Notes: generated by a model not told the origin, from the sequence alone. Positions 1 to 8,915 are shown, counted from the stretch's first letter. The stretch: 26,777 bases of DNA from Phycisphaerae bacterium (GCA_002688155.1 NZCH01000117.1:1-26777); one strand, 5' to 3'. A program made the numbers and translations.

Positions 1-462
1 CGCCACGTCCAGGCAGCCCGCCTGCCCGACGATACGATGTGTCGGAAAGCCCGTAACCTTCCACGCCGTGTACACCATCGCGTCCAGCGGGTTGCTCACG
101 ACGATGACGATCGAGTCCGGCGCGTGCTTCGCGACATTTTCACTGACCTGAGTGACGATGTTGACATTGGTCTGAACCAGGTCATCACGGCTCATGCCCG
201 GCTTGCGCGGCAGGCCGGCGGTGATCACCACCACTTCTGCGCCTGCGATGTCCGCGTAGTCGGCTGTTCCGACAATCGACGCGTCAAACCGCTCGATCGG
301 ACCGCACTGCGCCAAGTCCAGCATCTTCCCTGTGACCATGTCCCTGGCCTTGGGGATGTCCAAGACGACGATGTCACCCAATTCCTTGCTCGCGGCCCAC
401 AAGGCACACGACGCGCCCACGTTGCCACCACCAATGATCGCGATCTTGGGACGCTTGGGCAT
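1..462 (-). CDS. mdh: Malate dehydrogenase, LDH-like type (N-terminal 154 residues; gene runs off the left edge)
   Basis: NAD-dependent oxidation of malate to oxaloacetate in the TCA cycle, cytoplasmic. The visible part holds the Rossmann dinucleotide motif GGGNVG (residues 11-16) and an acidic residue after the second strand (D35), which fits NAD rather than NADP. The substrate loop PRKPGMSR (85-92) has Arg at the position where lactate dehydrogenases carry Gln, pointing to malate. N124 in the VSNPLD motif is also present. About half of a usual 310-residue protein is seen; the C-terminus lies outside the window. The ATG at 462 is preceded by AAGAAGGAAG, a good Shine-Dalgarno sequence, which fixes the start. 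It is divergent from the rhamnosidase gene, and no clear promoter is visible in the gap between them. Confidence 0.93.
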   Translation of the reverse strand, partial: MPKRPKIAIIGGGNVGASCALWAASKELGDIVVLDIPKARDMVTGKMLDLAQCGPIERFDASIVGTADYADIAGAEVVVITAGLPRKPGMSRDDLVQTNVNIVTQVSENVAKHAPDSIVIVVSNPLDAMVYTAWKVTGFPTHRIVGQAGCLDVA

Positions 463-625
463 GAGTTGGCTTCCTTCTTTAGTGGATCGTTGCCGTACGC
501 GGCGTGGCGGCATCACCGCACGCACGTGGCGCGGCGACAGGGCGATATCATATTGATCTGACCGGCGAGGACAACGCGCCCCAACTTCGTATCCACCAAT
601 CGCGACAACCATTACGATGCCTACG

Positions 626-3157
626 ATGGAGTCTCACGCCGCCGCCGATCCGCCGCCGTCCTGGCACGCAAAATGGATATGGCATCCGCCCTGTGACACG
701 ATGGACAACTTCCATCTGCTCGCACGGCGCGTTGTACAACTCGACGGCCAACCCGACGACGCACGGGTCTGGGTCACCGCCAACAACCACTACACGCTTT
801 GGGTCAATGGCCAATGGATCGGGCACGGCGCCTGCCCGACCGACCTGAACTACAAATACTTCGAGTGCTACGACCTGGCCACGGCCCTGCACGCCGGCAA
901 TAACGTCATCGCGGTCCGATGCTACAACTACGGTCCGGGCATGCACAGTACGCTCAGCCAGGACCCTGGCCCCGGCGGCCTGCTCATGCAACTGCACGTC
1001 GACGACCGGCCGGTCATCGCGACCGATGCCACGTGGCGCGTCCTGCGCGACCCCGCACAACATGTCGACACCGACCCAATCACCGGTCACCGCGGCGGGT
1101 TCAAGCAGGTCACCGACCTGCGTCGCGAACCCATAAACTGGCACGATGCAGACTTCGACGACCACGACTGGCCAACCGCACACGAACTGGGCGACGCGCT
1201 GGCGTGGACATACGACCGCCTGCTGCAGCGCGACATTCCGCACATGCGCTGCGAACCGCTGCCGCCGCGCGATGTCTTTTACCACACGGCCGGCTGCGCC
1301 TACGGCGGCAAACGATACGACGTCGACCAACCCGACGCATGTGCCCGCGACGACGCCGCGTGCACCATCGTCCAACCGCTGCGCGGCGACTTCGCGCCGT
1401 CACTGATCATCGATTTTGGCGTGCAAACGTATGGCTACTTCCTGATTGACGTCGCCGAATGCGGGGGCGGAACCATTGAAGTTTCCTACGGTGAATCGCT
1501 GAACCTCACGCAGGTTGATCGGTTCAACCTCCGGCCCGATTCCCGGCCGCAGATCTGTGAAACGTACGAACGCCGCGGGGCGCGATACCTCATGCTCACT
1601 TTTCGCAACTGCCCGGCGCCCGTACACGTGCGCCGTGTCATGTGCCTGCGACGTTCGTACCCCGTCGAGCCGCGCGGCCGATTCTCGTGCAGCGACGACA
1701 AACTCAACCGCATCTTCGACGTCGGTGCATACACCGTCCGCATGTGCATGCAGGACCAATACGAAGACTGCCCGTGGCGCGAGCAAGCGTTGTACTGCGG
1801 CGACCTGGCGGTCAGCGCACTGCTCTCGTATCACGCCTTTGGCGTCGAGGCCCTGGCACGTAAATGCCTGCGCCAGTTCGCCTGGATCCAGCGCGACGAC
1901 GGGGCGATCCCCCCCGTGGGGCCCGCCGAGTGGGGCCGATACATTCTCGTTGAGTACCCTGCATTCTGGCTTATCAGCCTGTTCAACCACTGGCAGCACT
2001 GGGGAGACGAATCACTCGTTCACGAACTGTTCGGCAGCGTCCGCCGCTGCCTCGACTGGTACCACGACCGCCGCGGTGCGGATGGCCTGTTCCAGCAACG
2101 CGACGGCGATCTTCTCGGCGGCTTCGTCGATAACCTCTCGAACATCAGCGCCGGCAACCGACCAGTCGCCGAGGACATCATTTACTGCCACGCGCTGCGC
2201 TGCGCCGCCGACATGGCGGGCGCGATCGGCGAGGCCACCAACGCCCAAACCTGGCAAGCCCGTGCTGACCAACTTGCCCATGACGTCGAAAGCGCCTGCT
2301 GGTCCGACGAACGCCGCGCTATGCGGGACAGCGCCGACGAGTCGGCCACCATCACTCAAATCACAAACGGCCTTGCGCTGCTGTATGACACCATTTCCGT
2401 CGCACGGCGCGGCGACGCGCTGGCGGTCCTGCTCGACCCAGACAAGGCGCCGCCCATGCGGGCCGGCTACATGAACCATTACATGCTCATCGCACTGGCC
2501 GCGTCCGGCCGATTCGACGCCGCATTGCACCGCGTAAGCGAATACTGGGGCGGCATGCTCGACCGCGGCGCGACCACGTTCTGGGAAACCTTCGACCCCG
2601 GCAGCGAACCAGGCACGTTGCCCCCGCGACTGTGGAGCCTGTGCCACGCGTTCTGCGCCGCGCCGGTTTACTACCTGCCCGCATATGTCGCGGGCGTGCG
2701 ACCCATCGAGCCCGGCTTCGCCACCGTCGCCATCGAACCAAGGCTCCAGGATCTGCACTGGCTCGACGCCACCGTGCCCACCCCGCGCGGCGTTGTCGTT
2801 GTCTCGTGCAGGCAAGACACCAACACGCGCTGCGTGCACATGCAAATCACGTTGCCCGCCAACATGGCCGCACGAGTCCTTGTCCCCATGCCCTCCCGCG
2901 ACGGCGGAACTGTCCTGCTCAACGACAAACCCGTGCCCCCGCAAGCGTCGCACGACCACCTCGCGCAAGTTCAACCCCGTCTCCGCACCGCGAACCGGCA
3001 TGCCCAGGGGCTCCAACTCACCTTCGCGCCCGCCGGCAAAACCCAATCCCTCACTCTCACCACCACCCCCGAGAACACCTTCGCCCCCGGCGCGATCCAG
3101 GTCATCGACCCTGGCTCCAGCTGGGGCACAGGCACACCTGCGCCACGCGCATCCTGA
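626..3157 (+). CDS. Alpha-L-rhamnosidase, glycoside hydrolase family 78
   Basis: Predicted to release terminal L-rhamnose from polysaccharides or glycosides by an inverting mechanism. Counting from an alternative ATG at 617 (846 residues): an N-terminal beta-sandwich region (about 15-130, with WVNGQWIGHG), further beta-rich segments to about 350, then the (alpha/alpha)6 barrel. The barrel carries EDCPWREQ (D384, E389), equivalent to the GH78 DCPxRE motif, and GATTFWE (E657), equivalent to the second acidic motif. A C-terminal beta domain follows from about 700. No signal peptide is visible, so it is probably cytoplasmic and acts on imported oligosaccharides. Starts at 617 and 626 are in frame and neither has a ribosome site; I chose 626 because a TACGAT box lies exactly 7 nt before it, a possible leaderless arrangement. 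The PhyH gene follows on the same strand but has its own -10 box. Confidence 0.88.
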   Translation: MESHAAADPPPSWHAKWIWHPPCDTMDNFHLLARRVVQLDGQPDDARVWVTANNHYTLWVNGQWIGHGACPTDLNYKYFECYDLATALHAGNNVIAVRCYNYGPGMHSTLSQDPGPGGLLMQLHVDDRPVIATDATWRVLRDPAQHVDTDPITGHRGGFKQVTDLRREPINWHDADFDDHDWPTAHELGDALAWTYDRLLQRDIPHMRCEPLPPRDVFYHTAGCAYGGKRYDVDQPDACARDDAACTIVQPLRGDFAPSLIIDFGVQTYGYFLIDVAECGGGTIEVSYGESLNLTQVDRFNLRPDSRPQICETYERRGARYLMLTFRNCPAPVHVRRVMCLRRSYPVEPRGRFSCSDDKLNRIFDVGAYTVRMCMQDQYEDCPWREQALYCGDLAVSALLSYHAFGVEALARKCLRQFAWIQRDDGAIPPVGPAEWGRYILVEYPAFWLISLFNHWQHWGDESLVHELFGSVRRCLDWYHDRRGADGLFQQRDGDLLGGFVDNLSNISAGNRPVAEDIIYCHALRCAADMAGAIGEATNAQTWQARADQLAHDVESACWSDERRAMRDSADESATITQITNGLALLYDTISVARRGDALAVLLDPDKAPPMRAGYMNHYMLIALAASGRFDAALHRVSEYWGGMLDRGATTFWETFDPGSEPGTLPPRLWSLCHAFCAAPVYYLPAYVAGVRPIEPGFATVAIEPRLQDLHWLDATVPTPRGVVVVSCRQDTNTRCVHMQITLPANMAARVLVPMPSRDGGTVLLNDKPVPPQASHDHLAQVQPRLRTANRHAQGLQLTFAPAGKTQSLTLTTTPENTFAPGAIQVIDPGSSWGTGTPAPRAS

Positions 3158-3228
3158 CACGTTCGCGTGCAGGTCCGTTGTCTCTGGTCGATCCTGCGTG
3201 CAACACCGCTGCGTCAATCAGTCGGGCG

Positions 3229-3234
3229 TATAAT
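3229..3234 (+). promoter_or_regulatory. Perfect TATAAT -10 box ahead of the PhyH gene
   Basis: TATAAT at 3229-3234 predicts a transcript start near 3241 and a 33-nt leader that contains the GCGGAG ribosome site. No -35 match is seen at 16-18 bp upstream, so strength is uncertain. Confidence 0.45.
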
Positions 3235-3273
3235 GGTCCGCATGTTGATCACCACGTTAAGCGGAGAACCCCC

Positions 3274-4062
3274 ATGTCGATGATCCGTGACGACTGGCAA
3301 TTTACCGACAAAGACTCGGCCTTCTTCAGCGAGAACGGTTACCACACGTACGGCCAGTTCCTCACCGACGAAACGCTGGCGTCGTGCCGTGAAGAACTCG
3401 ACGCGATGCTCGACCGCCTGCAGCCCGGCCGCGACCCGGCGGACATCATCTGCCCGCACTTTTTTGATCAGTGGATCTGGGACCTCGCGATCGAGCCGAA
3501 GGTTCTGGACATGATCGAACAGCAGATTGGCCCAAATATCGTGTTCTGGTCTTCACACATGTTGTGCAAGCAGCCCGGGTCGGGCATCGTGGTCCCCTGG
3601 CATCAGGACGCACCGTACTGGAACGTCGGCGGGCCGCTGCCGTGCGGGTTGTGGATCGCGTTTGACGACATGGACGAAGACAACGGCGCGATGGCCGTCC
3701 TGCCCGGCTGGCACAAAAAGGGTCGACTGCCCATCGACAACCGGGACGATCAAATGTTCAACGAAATGATCTCGCCTGACGCGCTGCCCGACAACGTGGA
3801 GGACAACAAGGTGCAATACCGCATCCCCGCCGGTGGCATGGCCATCCACGACACGATGATTCCCCACCGATCCGTGCCCAACAGTTCCGACCGCTGGCGA
3901 CGCGTTCTCGTGCTTCGGTATATGCGCGCCGACGGCGACATGGGCGAAAAGATGTACGAAGACTACCGCACCGGCGACCCCGTTGCACGCCGCTACTTCC
4001 TCGTCCGCGGCGAAGATGTCCTGAATCGCGGGCTCGAACGCAGTCCGTTTGAAATGGTGTGA
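3274..4062 (+). CDS. Phytanoyl-CoA dioxygenase (PhyH) family Fe(II)/2-oxoglutarate oxygenase
   Basis: 262 residues, typical length for the family. These enzymes hydroxylate a small organic substrate using Fe(II), O2 and 2-oxoglutarate. The iron facial triad is visible as PWHQD (H110, D112) and the distal H198 in DTMIPHRS. R209/R210 just after it is the expected 2-oxoglutarate carboxylate ligand. Supporting context motifs are LWIAFDDMDEDNGAM and LPGWHKKG. The open frame continues upstream to 2632, but the true start is the ATG at 3274, 6-8 nt after GCGGAG. Upstream sequence overlaps the rhamnosidase gene in another frame. The substrate cannot be told from sequence; planctomycetes carry many such paralogues. 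The gene converges on the SDR gene with only 8 bp between stops and no visible terminator hairpin. Confidence 0.9.
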   Translation: MSMIRDDWQFTDKDSAFFSENGYHTYGQFLTDETLASCREELDAMLDRLQPGRDPADIICPHFFDQWIWDLAIEPKVLDMIEQQIGPNIVFWSSHMLCKQPGSGIVVPWHQDAPYWNVGGPLPCGLWIAFDDMDEDNGAMAVLPGWHKKGRLPIDNRDDQMFNEMISPDALPDNVEDNKVQYRIPAGGMAIHDTMIPHRSVPNSSDRWRRVLVLRYMRADGDMGEKMYEDYRTGDPVARRYFLVRGEDVLNRGLERSPFEMV

Positions 4063-4070
4063 GGCCCGCG

Positions 4071-4886
4071 CTAAAGACCGACATCACTCGCATCCGCCGG
4101 TGGGTCGGGGTGTTGCCAGGCGCCCATCCCGCCGTCAATCATGAGCATGTGGCCGTGCACGTGCTCGGCCTCGTCGCTGACCAGGTAGACCGCACCGGGG
4201 CCGCAGACGGCGGAGTCGGGCACCAGCCCGTTGGGCGTGTGGGCGGCGAGCCATTTCTCACGCTCAGGTTTGTCATCGAGCCACAGCGTGGCGTGCGAAC
4301 GCACCAGTCCCGGTGCCAGGCCATTGACGCGAATGTTGTGACGCGCCAGCGCGATGGTGAGCGTTCGGACCATCATGCGGATCGCGCCCTTGGAGATGTC
4401 GTAGGCCGTGCTGTGCTCTTCGCCAAGTTCGCCGTTAATCGACCCGACAAACACGACCCGCCCTGCGACGCGGCGCTCGATCCAATACTTCGCGAACCGC
4501 TGAGTCAGAAAATAGCCGGCCTCGACGTTGAGCCGGATCGTCTTTTCAAACCCGTCGAATGTCATTTCAAGAAAAGGTACATCAAAAAACGCGCCGGCAT
4601 TGTTAATCAGGATGTCAATGTCGGGATTCGCTTCCAGCGCGGCGGCGAAAACCTCGTCGACGACCGCTTCCGATGACTGCGCAAGGTCGCCGGCAACGAA
4701 CTGCGCGTCCACGTCGTGTGCTTTGCACCGCTTGATGGACGATTTGGCCTCGTCGTTGAGTTCACGAGCGTGAATGACGACATCCGCTCCCGCTTGCGCC
4801 AGCGAATAAGCGATTGCCCGGCCGACGCCTTTGCTTGAACCGGTGACGAGAGCGTGATGGTCAGTCAGATCGAAAATAGCTGGCAC
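4071..4886 (-). CDS. Short-chain dehydrogenase/reductase (SDR family), copy 1
   Basis: Classical SDR oxidoreductase of 271 residues using NAD(P)H. Seen: TGSSKGVGRA cofactor loop (residues 15-24), NNAG (95-98), and catalytic S149, Y162 and K166 in the YDISK motif. The C-terminus is slightly longer than usual. The start is GTG at 4886; there is no earlier in-frame candidate and the ribosome site is weak. It lies downstream of a second SDR on the same strand, with 30 bp between them that contain a 12-bp palindrome. The two SDRs are clearly diverged, not a recent duplication. They are probably co-transcribed with the aminotransferase upstream, suggesting a shared catabolic or biosynthetic route; the substrate is unknown. 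Confidence 0.9.
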   Translation of the reverse strand: MPAIFDLTDHHALVTGSSKGVGRAIAYSLAQAGADVVIHARELNDEAKSSIKRCKAHDVDAQFVAGDLAQSSEAVVDEVFAAALEANPDIDILINNAGAFFDVPFLEMTFDGFEKTIRLNVEAGYFLTQRFAKYWIERRVAGRVVFVGSINGELGEEHSTAYDISKGAIRMMVRTLTIALARHNIRVNGLAPGLVRSHATLWLDDKPEREKWLAAHTPNGLVPDSAVCGPGAVYLVSDEAEHVHGHMLMIDGGMGAWQHPDPPADASDVGL

Positions 4887-4897
4887 TCCGTACCAGG

Positions 4898-4909
4898 GTA
4901 CCCGGGTAC
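4898..4909. repeat. 12-bp perfect palindrome GTACCCGGGTAC between the two SDR genes
   Basis: Perfectly self-complementary, 11 nt before the GTG start of SDR copy 1. It could be an operator half-site pair or a chance GC-rich palindrome. No function is claimed. Confidence 0.4.
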
Positions 4910-4916
4910 GTTACAT

Positions 4917-5672
4917 TCAAATCGTCAACCCGCCGTCGATGTTCAGAATCGCACCGGTGCAGAACGAAGACTCGTCCGATGCAAAGAACACGATGCCGGC
5001 GGCGATTTCGTCGGACTCGCCGAGTCGGCCCATTGGCTGGCGCGCGATGAACATCTTCTTCGCCTCGACCGGGTCATCGAACGCGTTGATGCGCCCTTGA
5101 AGCGACGGCGTGAGCGTCGTGCCGGGGTTGATGCAGTTCACGCGAATGCCCTTGTCGACGTAATCAGCCGCCATCGCTTTGGTCAGCGCGACGACGGCGC
5201 CCTTGGATGCCGAGTAACCGGCCCGCATCTTCAGGCCCTTGACGCCGCACACGGACGAGTTCATCACGATTGACCCGCCGCCGTGCTCTAGCATGTGTTT
5301 GGTCGCGTAGTGTGAGACGAGGAACACGCCGCGCACGTTGATCGCCATCTGCTCGTCCCACTCTTCGATGGTGTGCGAGTCGACGGACCCGCCGTACACG
5401 ACACCGGCATTGTTGACCAGAACGTTCAGACCACCAAACGCCTTGATCGTTTCGTCGACCATGCGTTTGGCGTCGTCGGGCACCTGCACCTGCCCGCGCA
5501 CGAAGATTGCCTCGCCGCCGGCGGCGTTGATTTCATCGGCCACGGCCTGACCACTGTCGCTGCGCGAGTTGATCGCGATCTTCGCGTTCTCACGCGCCAT
5601 CCACAGCGCCGCCGCCCGGCCGATGCCCACGCCGGCGCCGGTGATCAAAACGAGTTTGTCTTTGCATCGCAT
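4917..5672 (-). CDS. Short-chain dehydrogenase/reductase (SDR family), copy 2
   Basis: 251 residues, the standard length of classical SDRs. The cofactor loop TGAGVGIGRA (11-20), NNAGV (88-92), catalytic S139/S140, Y153 and K157 (YSASK), and the PG motif of the SDR core are all present. The C-terminus ends in the common ILNIDGGLTI. In length and motifs it resembles FabG and glucose 1-dehydrogenase-like enzymes, but it sits among sugar or amino-sugar type genes rather than fab genes, so a catabolic dehydrogenase is the better guess. ATG at 5672 has GGCGGA about 8 nt upstream. It is read after the aminotransferase gene with a 99-bp gap. Confidence 0.92.
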   Translation of the reverse strand: MRCKDKLVLITGAGVGIGRAAALWMARENAKIAINSRSDSGQAVADEINAAGGEAIFVRGQVQVPDDAKRMVDETIKAFGGLNVLVNNAGVVYGGSVDSHTIEEWDEQMAINVRGVFLVSHYATKHMLEHGGGSIVMNSSVCGVKGLKMRAGYSASKGAVVALTKAMAADYVDKGIRVNCINPGTTLTPSLQGRINAFDDPVEAKKMFIARQPMGRLGESDEIAAGIVFFASDESSFCTGAILNIDGGLTI

Positions 5673-5771
5673 GTTTGATTCCGCCGTTTACTGTAACCAG
5701 ATTGATGCTGTCCGCCAGGAACCCACGCGGCCACGCCGAGGCCGTGTGCCCGGGAGTGCCGCACAGCGCCG

Positions 5772-7052
5772 TTAAATCGATTTCATCGCCTGCTCAATCG
5801 CCGGTAGTGTGATGTCCAGTTCATCATCGGTGTGCACCGCACCGATATACCACCGCCCCGCGGGCAGGCAGGCCACGCCCTGTTCGAGCATGAGCGCTCG
5901 AAACGCGTCGTTCTTGGCCACATTCGCCTGCACCACGTCCAGGTGATTGCGCGGCGGTGCGTCCAGGTCGAAATGCGCGCTGAACGCCGTGCCTGCGCCG
6001 CAAGTGATCAGTTGATGCCCGTTGTCTGTGGCTGCGCGCTCAAGCGCTTCGCGGATCGCGTGACCGTGCCTGTTCATCCGATCGTACGTGCCTGGCTCGG
6101 ACAGGGTGCTGATCGTCATGAACGCGGCGGTGAGACAAATGGGGTTGCCGTTGTACGTGCCGGCGTGGGTGGTCCGTCCGTCACTGAGCGTGTCGAAGAT
6201 ATCGCGCCGTCCGCCGATGCCCGCCATTGAGAACCCCCCCGCCATCGCCTTGGCATACGTCGACATGTCCGGCTGCACGCCACAGTACTCACGCGCTCCA
6301 CCGAGCGCGATGCGAAAACCGGTGACCACTTCGTCAAAAATGCACAGAGCACCGTGCTCGTGACAAAGATCGACCAGCCCCTGCAGGTAACCGTCGTCTG
6401 GCATACACGAGCCGTTATTGATATTGAGCGGCTCGGTGATGACACAGGCGATCTGATCCGGGTGCGCATCGAACGCCTTGCGTACGGCTTCAATGTCGTT
6501 CCACGTCAGCGACAACGTGTTGGCCAGTTCGTCGGCCGGCTGGCCGCCGACGGTCGGCGCCGAGCCGCCGCAGGTTGGCGCGTCGTCGTCCGCCTTGACC
6601 AGCACGTTGTTCATCCAGCCGTGGTAATGGCCTTCAAAGCGCACGATTTTTTCACGGCCGGTGTACGCCCGCGCGATGCGCAGCGCCGCCTGCACTGCCT
6701 CGCTGCCCGTGTTGGAAAAGAGTACCTGCTCCACACCCGGCACGACCTTGCACATCAGTTCCGCCAGCAGAATCTCGCCCTCGTGCTGGTAACCGAACGT
6801 GTACCCCCTGCCAAGCTGCGCGGTGATCGCCTCATTAAGCTTCGGATGGTTGTTGCCAAGAATCAGCGGCCCCCACGCCAGGCCATAGTCCAGCAGTTTG
6901 TGCCCGTCGACGTCGAACAGGTAAGGCCCGTCGCCGTGCGTCATGTAGAGCGGCGTTGGCGTAACCGACCTGCGAAAGACGGTCGACACGCCCGTCGCGA
7001 GGCGCTCGCCCGCGCGGTCGTACAACTTCTTTGAAACTTTGTCGTCGAACAT
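5772..7052 (-). CDS. Class III PLP aminotransferase, glutamate-1-semialdehyde aminotransferase-like
   Basis: 426 residues. The fold type I PLP signature is visible: SNTGSEAVQAALRIAR (phosphate-binding region, about 113-128), FEGHYHGW, D240 in CIFDEVVTGFR (pyridine nitrogen partner), and K268 in YAKAMAGG (Schiff-base lysine). The sequence resembles glutamate-1-semialdehyde 2,1-aminomutase and its many uncharacterised relatives. With two SDRs next to it, a non-tetrapyrrole transaminase role is at least as likely as HemL. I chose ATG 7052 because AGGGGA precedes it; the open frame runs on to 7103 but that stretch is the arm and loop of a large hairpin. Probably co-transcribed with the SDR genes downstream. 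Confidence 0.9.
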   Translation of the reverse strand: MFDDKVSKKLYDRAGERLATGVSTVFRRSVTPTPLYMTHGDGPYLFDVDGHKLLDYGLAWGPLILGNNHPKLNEAITAQLGRGYTFGYQHEGEILLAELMCKVVPGVEQVLFSNTGSEAVQAALRIARAYTGREKIVRFEGHYHGWMNNVLVKADDDAPTCGGSAPTVGGQPADELANTLSLTWNDIEAVRKAFDAHPDQIACVITEPLNINNGSCMPDDGYLQGLVDLCHEHGALCIFDEVVTGFRIALGGAREYCGVQPDMSTYAKAMAGGFSMAGIGGRRDIFDTLSDGRTTHAGTYNGNPICLTAAFMTISTLSEPGTYDRMNRHGHAIREALERAATDNGHQLITCGAGTAFSAHFDLDAPPRNHLDVVQANVAKNDAFRALMLEQGVACLPAGRWYIGAVHTDDELDITLPAIEQAMKSI

Positions 7053-7065
7053 GTTTGTTCCCCTG

Positions 7066-7119
7066 TTTTCAGCCAGGTCGCTTGCAACCAGTGCCGGTCG
7101 CACGCGACCTGGCTGAAAA
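7066..7119. repeat. 16-bp perfect inverted repeat (22-nt spacer) before the aminotransferase start
   Basis: Left arm 7066-7081 (TTTTCAGCCAGGTCGC) and right arm 7104-7119 are exact reverse complements. The 22-nt spacer can itself form a six-pair stem with one G-U pair. On either strand the hairpin ends in A residues rather than a U tract, so it is not a standard intrinsic terminator. On the minus strand it ends 13 nt before the aminotransferase ATG, placing the ribosome site just outside the stem. It could be a leader attenuator, an RNA-stability element or a small mobile palindrome. Confidence 0.8.
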
Positions 7120-7175
7120 GTGCTGGATCATCTGTGCGGTGGTGTTTGGCTGTGCGCCGTCAAACATCTGCCTGA

Positions 7176-8867
7176 TCACCCACCGATGCGCACCCGCACC
7201 TCCGACACCAGACAGAATACGGCAAACCCCACGTAAACACACGACGCAATGACCATCATGGCGATGCTGAACCACCCCGGCTTCGCCGACTTGGGAAGGT
7301 GCCGCAGGTTCATGTACAGCGTCAGTGGCACATAGATCGCCATGGCGAACCCGCCGATGTACGCGGCGTTGAACAGGAATCCCAGGTCGCTGACGCCCAG
7401 GCCTTCCATGATGAACGTGATGACACAGCCGGCGACGATCCATATGCCTGCGACAATCAGGTACCACCAGCCCACGTCGCGTTTGCGCGCGGCGGAAAAG
7501 TTGGTGTAGAGCAGGTCCGCCATCGATCGTGCGACGCCATCGATCAGCGCCAGTTGCGTTGAGAACAACGTCGCGAGACCGACACACAAAAACGTCACGC
7601 GCCCCGCCGAGCCCCACACTTTCTCGAGCACTGCAGCCTCATCCCAGACCAGTGTCCCCTTGCCGGGCACAATCCCATCCGGGCGCAACACCGCCAGGGC
7701 GCCGAATATGAACAACAGAATCGTCACGCTGTTGAGTCCGAAGAAAAACCAACCCTGGTCCGCGCGCACGAAGCTAAGCCACTTTCGAAACCGGCCTCGG
7801 TTGGCGTTGTTGTCCACGTAGGCAAACCCGGTCGTGGGCGTCTTTTCCGTCTTGCCGCGCAGCGGGTTGTGCATGCTCGGGATTCGCGCTCCCATGCCGA
7901 TGTGCTTGTCACGCAGGTAGAACGTGTAGAACAGGTTGGCCGTGCCGCCGGCGCCAGCGAATACCAGCGCGATGAAAAATGCTTTGGCGGTAATGGCCGG
8001 GGTCGTTGCGATCAGCGACAGTTCCTTGACTGTCACCGGATACGTCTGGCCCGTGTCCGTGACCCGGATCGACCAGTGTGCATCAGATTCTTTCGTAATC
8101 GTCAGGTCTGATTCGTCGTCGATGTTTTTCAGTTCGAGGCTAGCGCTGATCGCCGCGCATAGTGGCTTCGTGATCACTCCACTCTTGAATTGAGTGGTCT
8201 GTTCCTCGTTCAAATTCAGACGACGCCGGCCCGACTCCTCAACGTGACCGACCTGCACCATCCCAATGCCCAGTTCCTTCCACGTCTGCGACGTGCCAAC
8301 CGCGATGGCAACGGCGATCAGTCCGATCACCACAATAACGACGAGCGCTTCAACGGTCCGTTCAACGGAACGATAAACGAGCTTGGGTCCAAACAACGCC
8401 AACGCGACAAAGACAAAGGTGATCGTCGTCCAAAGCGTGTCTGACCAGACCCAGTTCTTGTTGTCCTGCCAGTCCGCATCCAGCGAAAACCCTACGAGCG
8501 CCTTGAGCGCGGAGCCCGACGCCCGGCCCCACCCCGGCGCGATCCAGGCAAAGATGGTGATCCCGATGAATACAAACGCGAACCCGCGCCACATGCGGCA
8601 GTAGCCGGTGTACACCGTTTCACCCGTCGCGATGGTCCATCGGCCGATTTCGAGATTGATCCACATCTGCAGGAACACGCCCACGATCGCGGCCCAGACC
8701 ATCGACGAGCCATACTCCGCGGCAATGCGTGGCCAAATGATGATCTCGCCGGCGCCAATCGACAGACCCACCAGCACCGCACCTGGCCCCATCAGTTTCC
8801 AGTTGGGCGTCTTCTTTTCCGGAACGTCGGCGGATTGCAGCGGTTCAATCGGGTGGAAGAGGGTCAT
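7176..8867 (-). CDS. Nramp-like (divalent metal transporter superfamily) multi-pass membrane protein
   Basis: 563 residues from ATG 8867, with about 11 hydrophobic segments. The first contains GPGAVLVGLSIGAGEIIIWP; a later one contains AGAGGTANLFYTFYLRDK. These resemble the planctomycete proteins annotated as Nramp family transporters, but the canonical TM1 DPGN and TM6 MPH metal-binding motifs are not there, so the cargo is unknown. A soluble insert of about 80 residues (207-287) separates the sixth and seventh membrane segments. The frame stays open to an ATG at 8930 that overlaps the dapA stop as ATGA. The extra 21 residues would come from a dispersed intergenic repeat, so I prefer 8867, although coupling at 8930 cannot be excluded. 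Confidence 0.8.
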   Translation of the reverse strand: MTLFHPIEPLQSADVPEKKTPNWKLMGPGAVLVGLSIGAGEIIIWPRIAAEYGSSMVWAAIVGVFLQMWINLEIGRWTIATGETVYTGYCRMWRGFAFVFIGITIFAWIAPGWGRASGSALKALVGFSLDADWQDNKNWVWSDTLWTTITFVFVALALFGPKLVYRSVERTVEALVVIVVIGLIAVAIAVGTSQTWKELGIGMVQVGHVEESGRRRLNLNEEQTTQFKSGVITKPLCAAISASLELKNIDDESDLTITKESDAHWSIRVTDTGQTYPVTVKELSLIATTPAITAKAFFIALVFAGAGGTANLFYTFYLRDKHIGMGARIPSMHNPLRGKTEKTPTTGFAYVDNNANRGRFRKWLSFVRADQGWFFFGLNSVTILLFIFGALAVLRPDGIVPGKGTLVWDEAAVLEKVWGSAGRVTFLCVGLATLFSTQLALIDGVARSMADLLYTNFSAARKRDVGWWYLIVAGIWIVAGCVITFIMEGLGVSDLGFLFNAAYIGGFAMAIYVPLTLYMNLRHLPKSAKPGWFSIAMMVIASCVYVGFAVFCLVSEVRVRIGG

Positions 8868-8881
8868 GGGGACAGGTGGCA

Positions 8882-8915
8882 GGTGTCGGGTTTGGGCCAG
8901 GGGCTTAAGTTCCCC
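8882..8915 (+). repeat. Dispersed bipartite intergenic element, copy 1
   Basis: Box GGTGTCGGGTTTGGG (8882-8896) is followed by the hairpin GGGGCTTAAGTTCCCC (8900-8915). It lies in the short stretch between dapA and the Nramp-like gene. Related copies are at 16702, 20841 and 22964. Confidence 0.6.

Noticed and set aside
548..1375. 275-codon open frame antisense to the rhamnosidase
   Set aside because: Lies within the GH78 gene, has no recognisable motif, and is a typical mirror frame of GC-rich coding DNA.
2012..3217. 401-codon open frame antisense to the rhamnosidase C-terminus
   Set aside because: Low-complexity G/A/R/V composition and complete overlap with a well-supported gene.
7053..7103. 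N-terminal extension of the GSA-like aminotransferase to 7103
   Set aside because: Would be encoded by the hairpin loop and right arm; ATG 7052 has a clear AGGGGA ribosome site.
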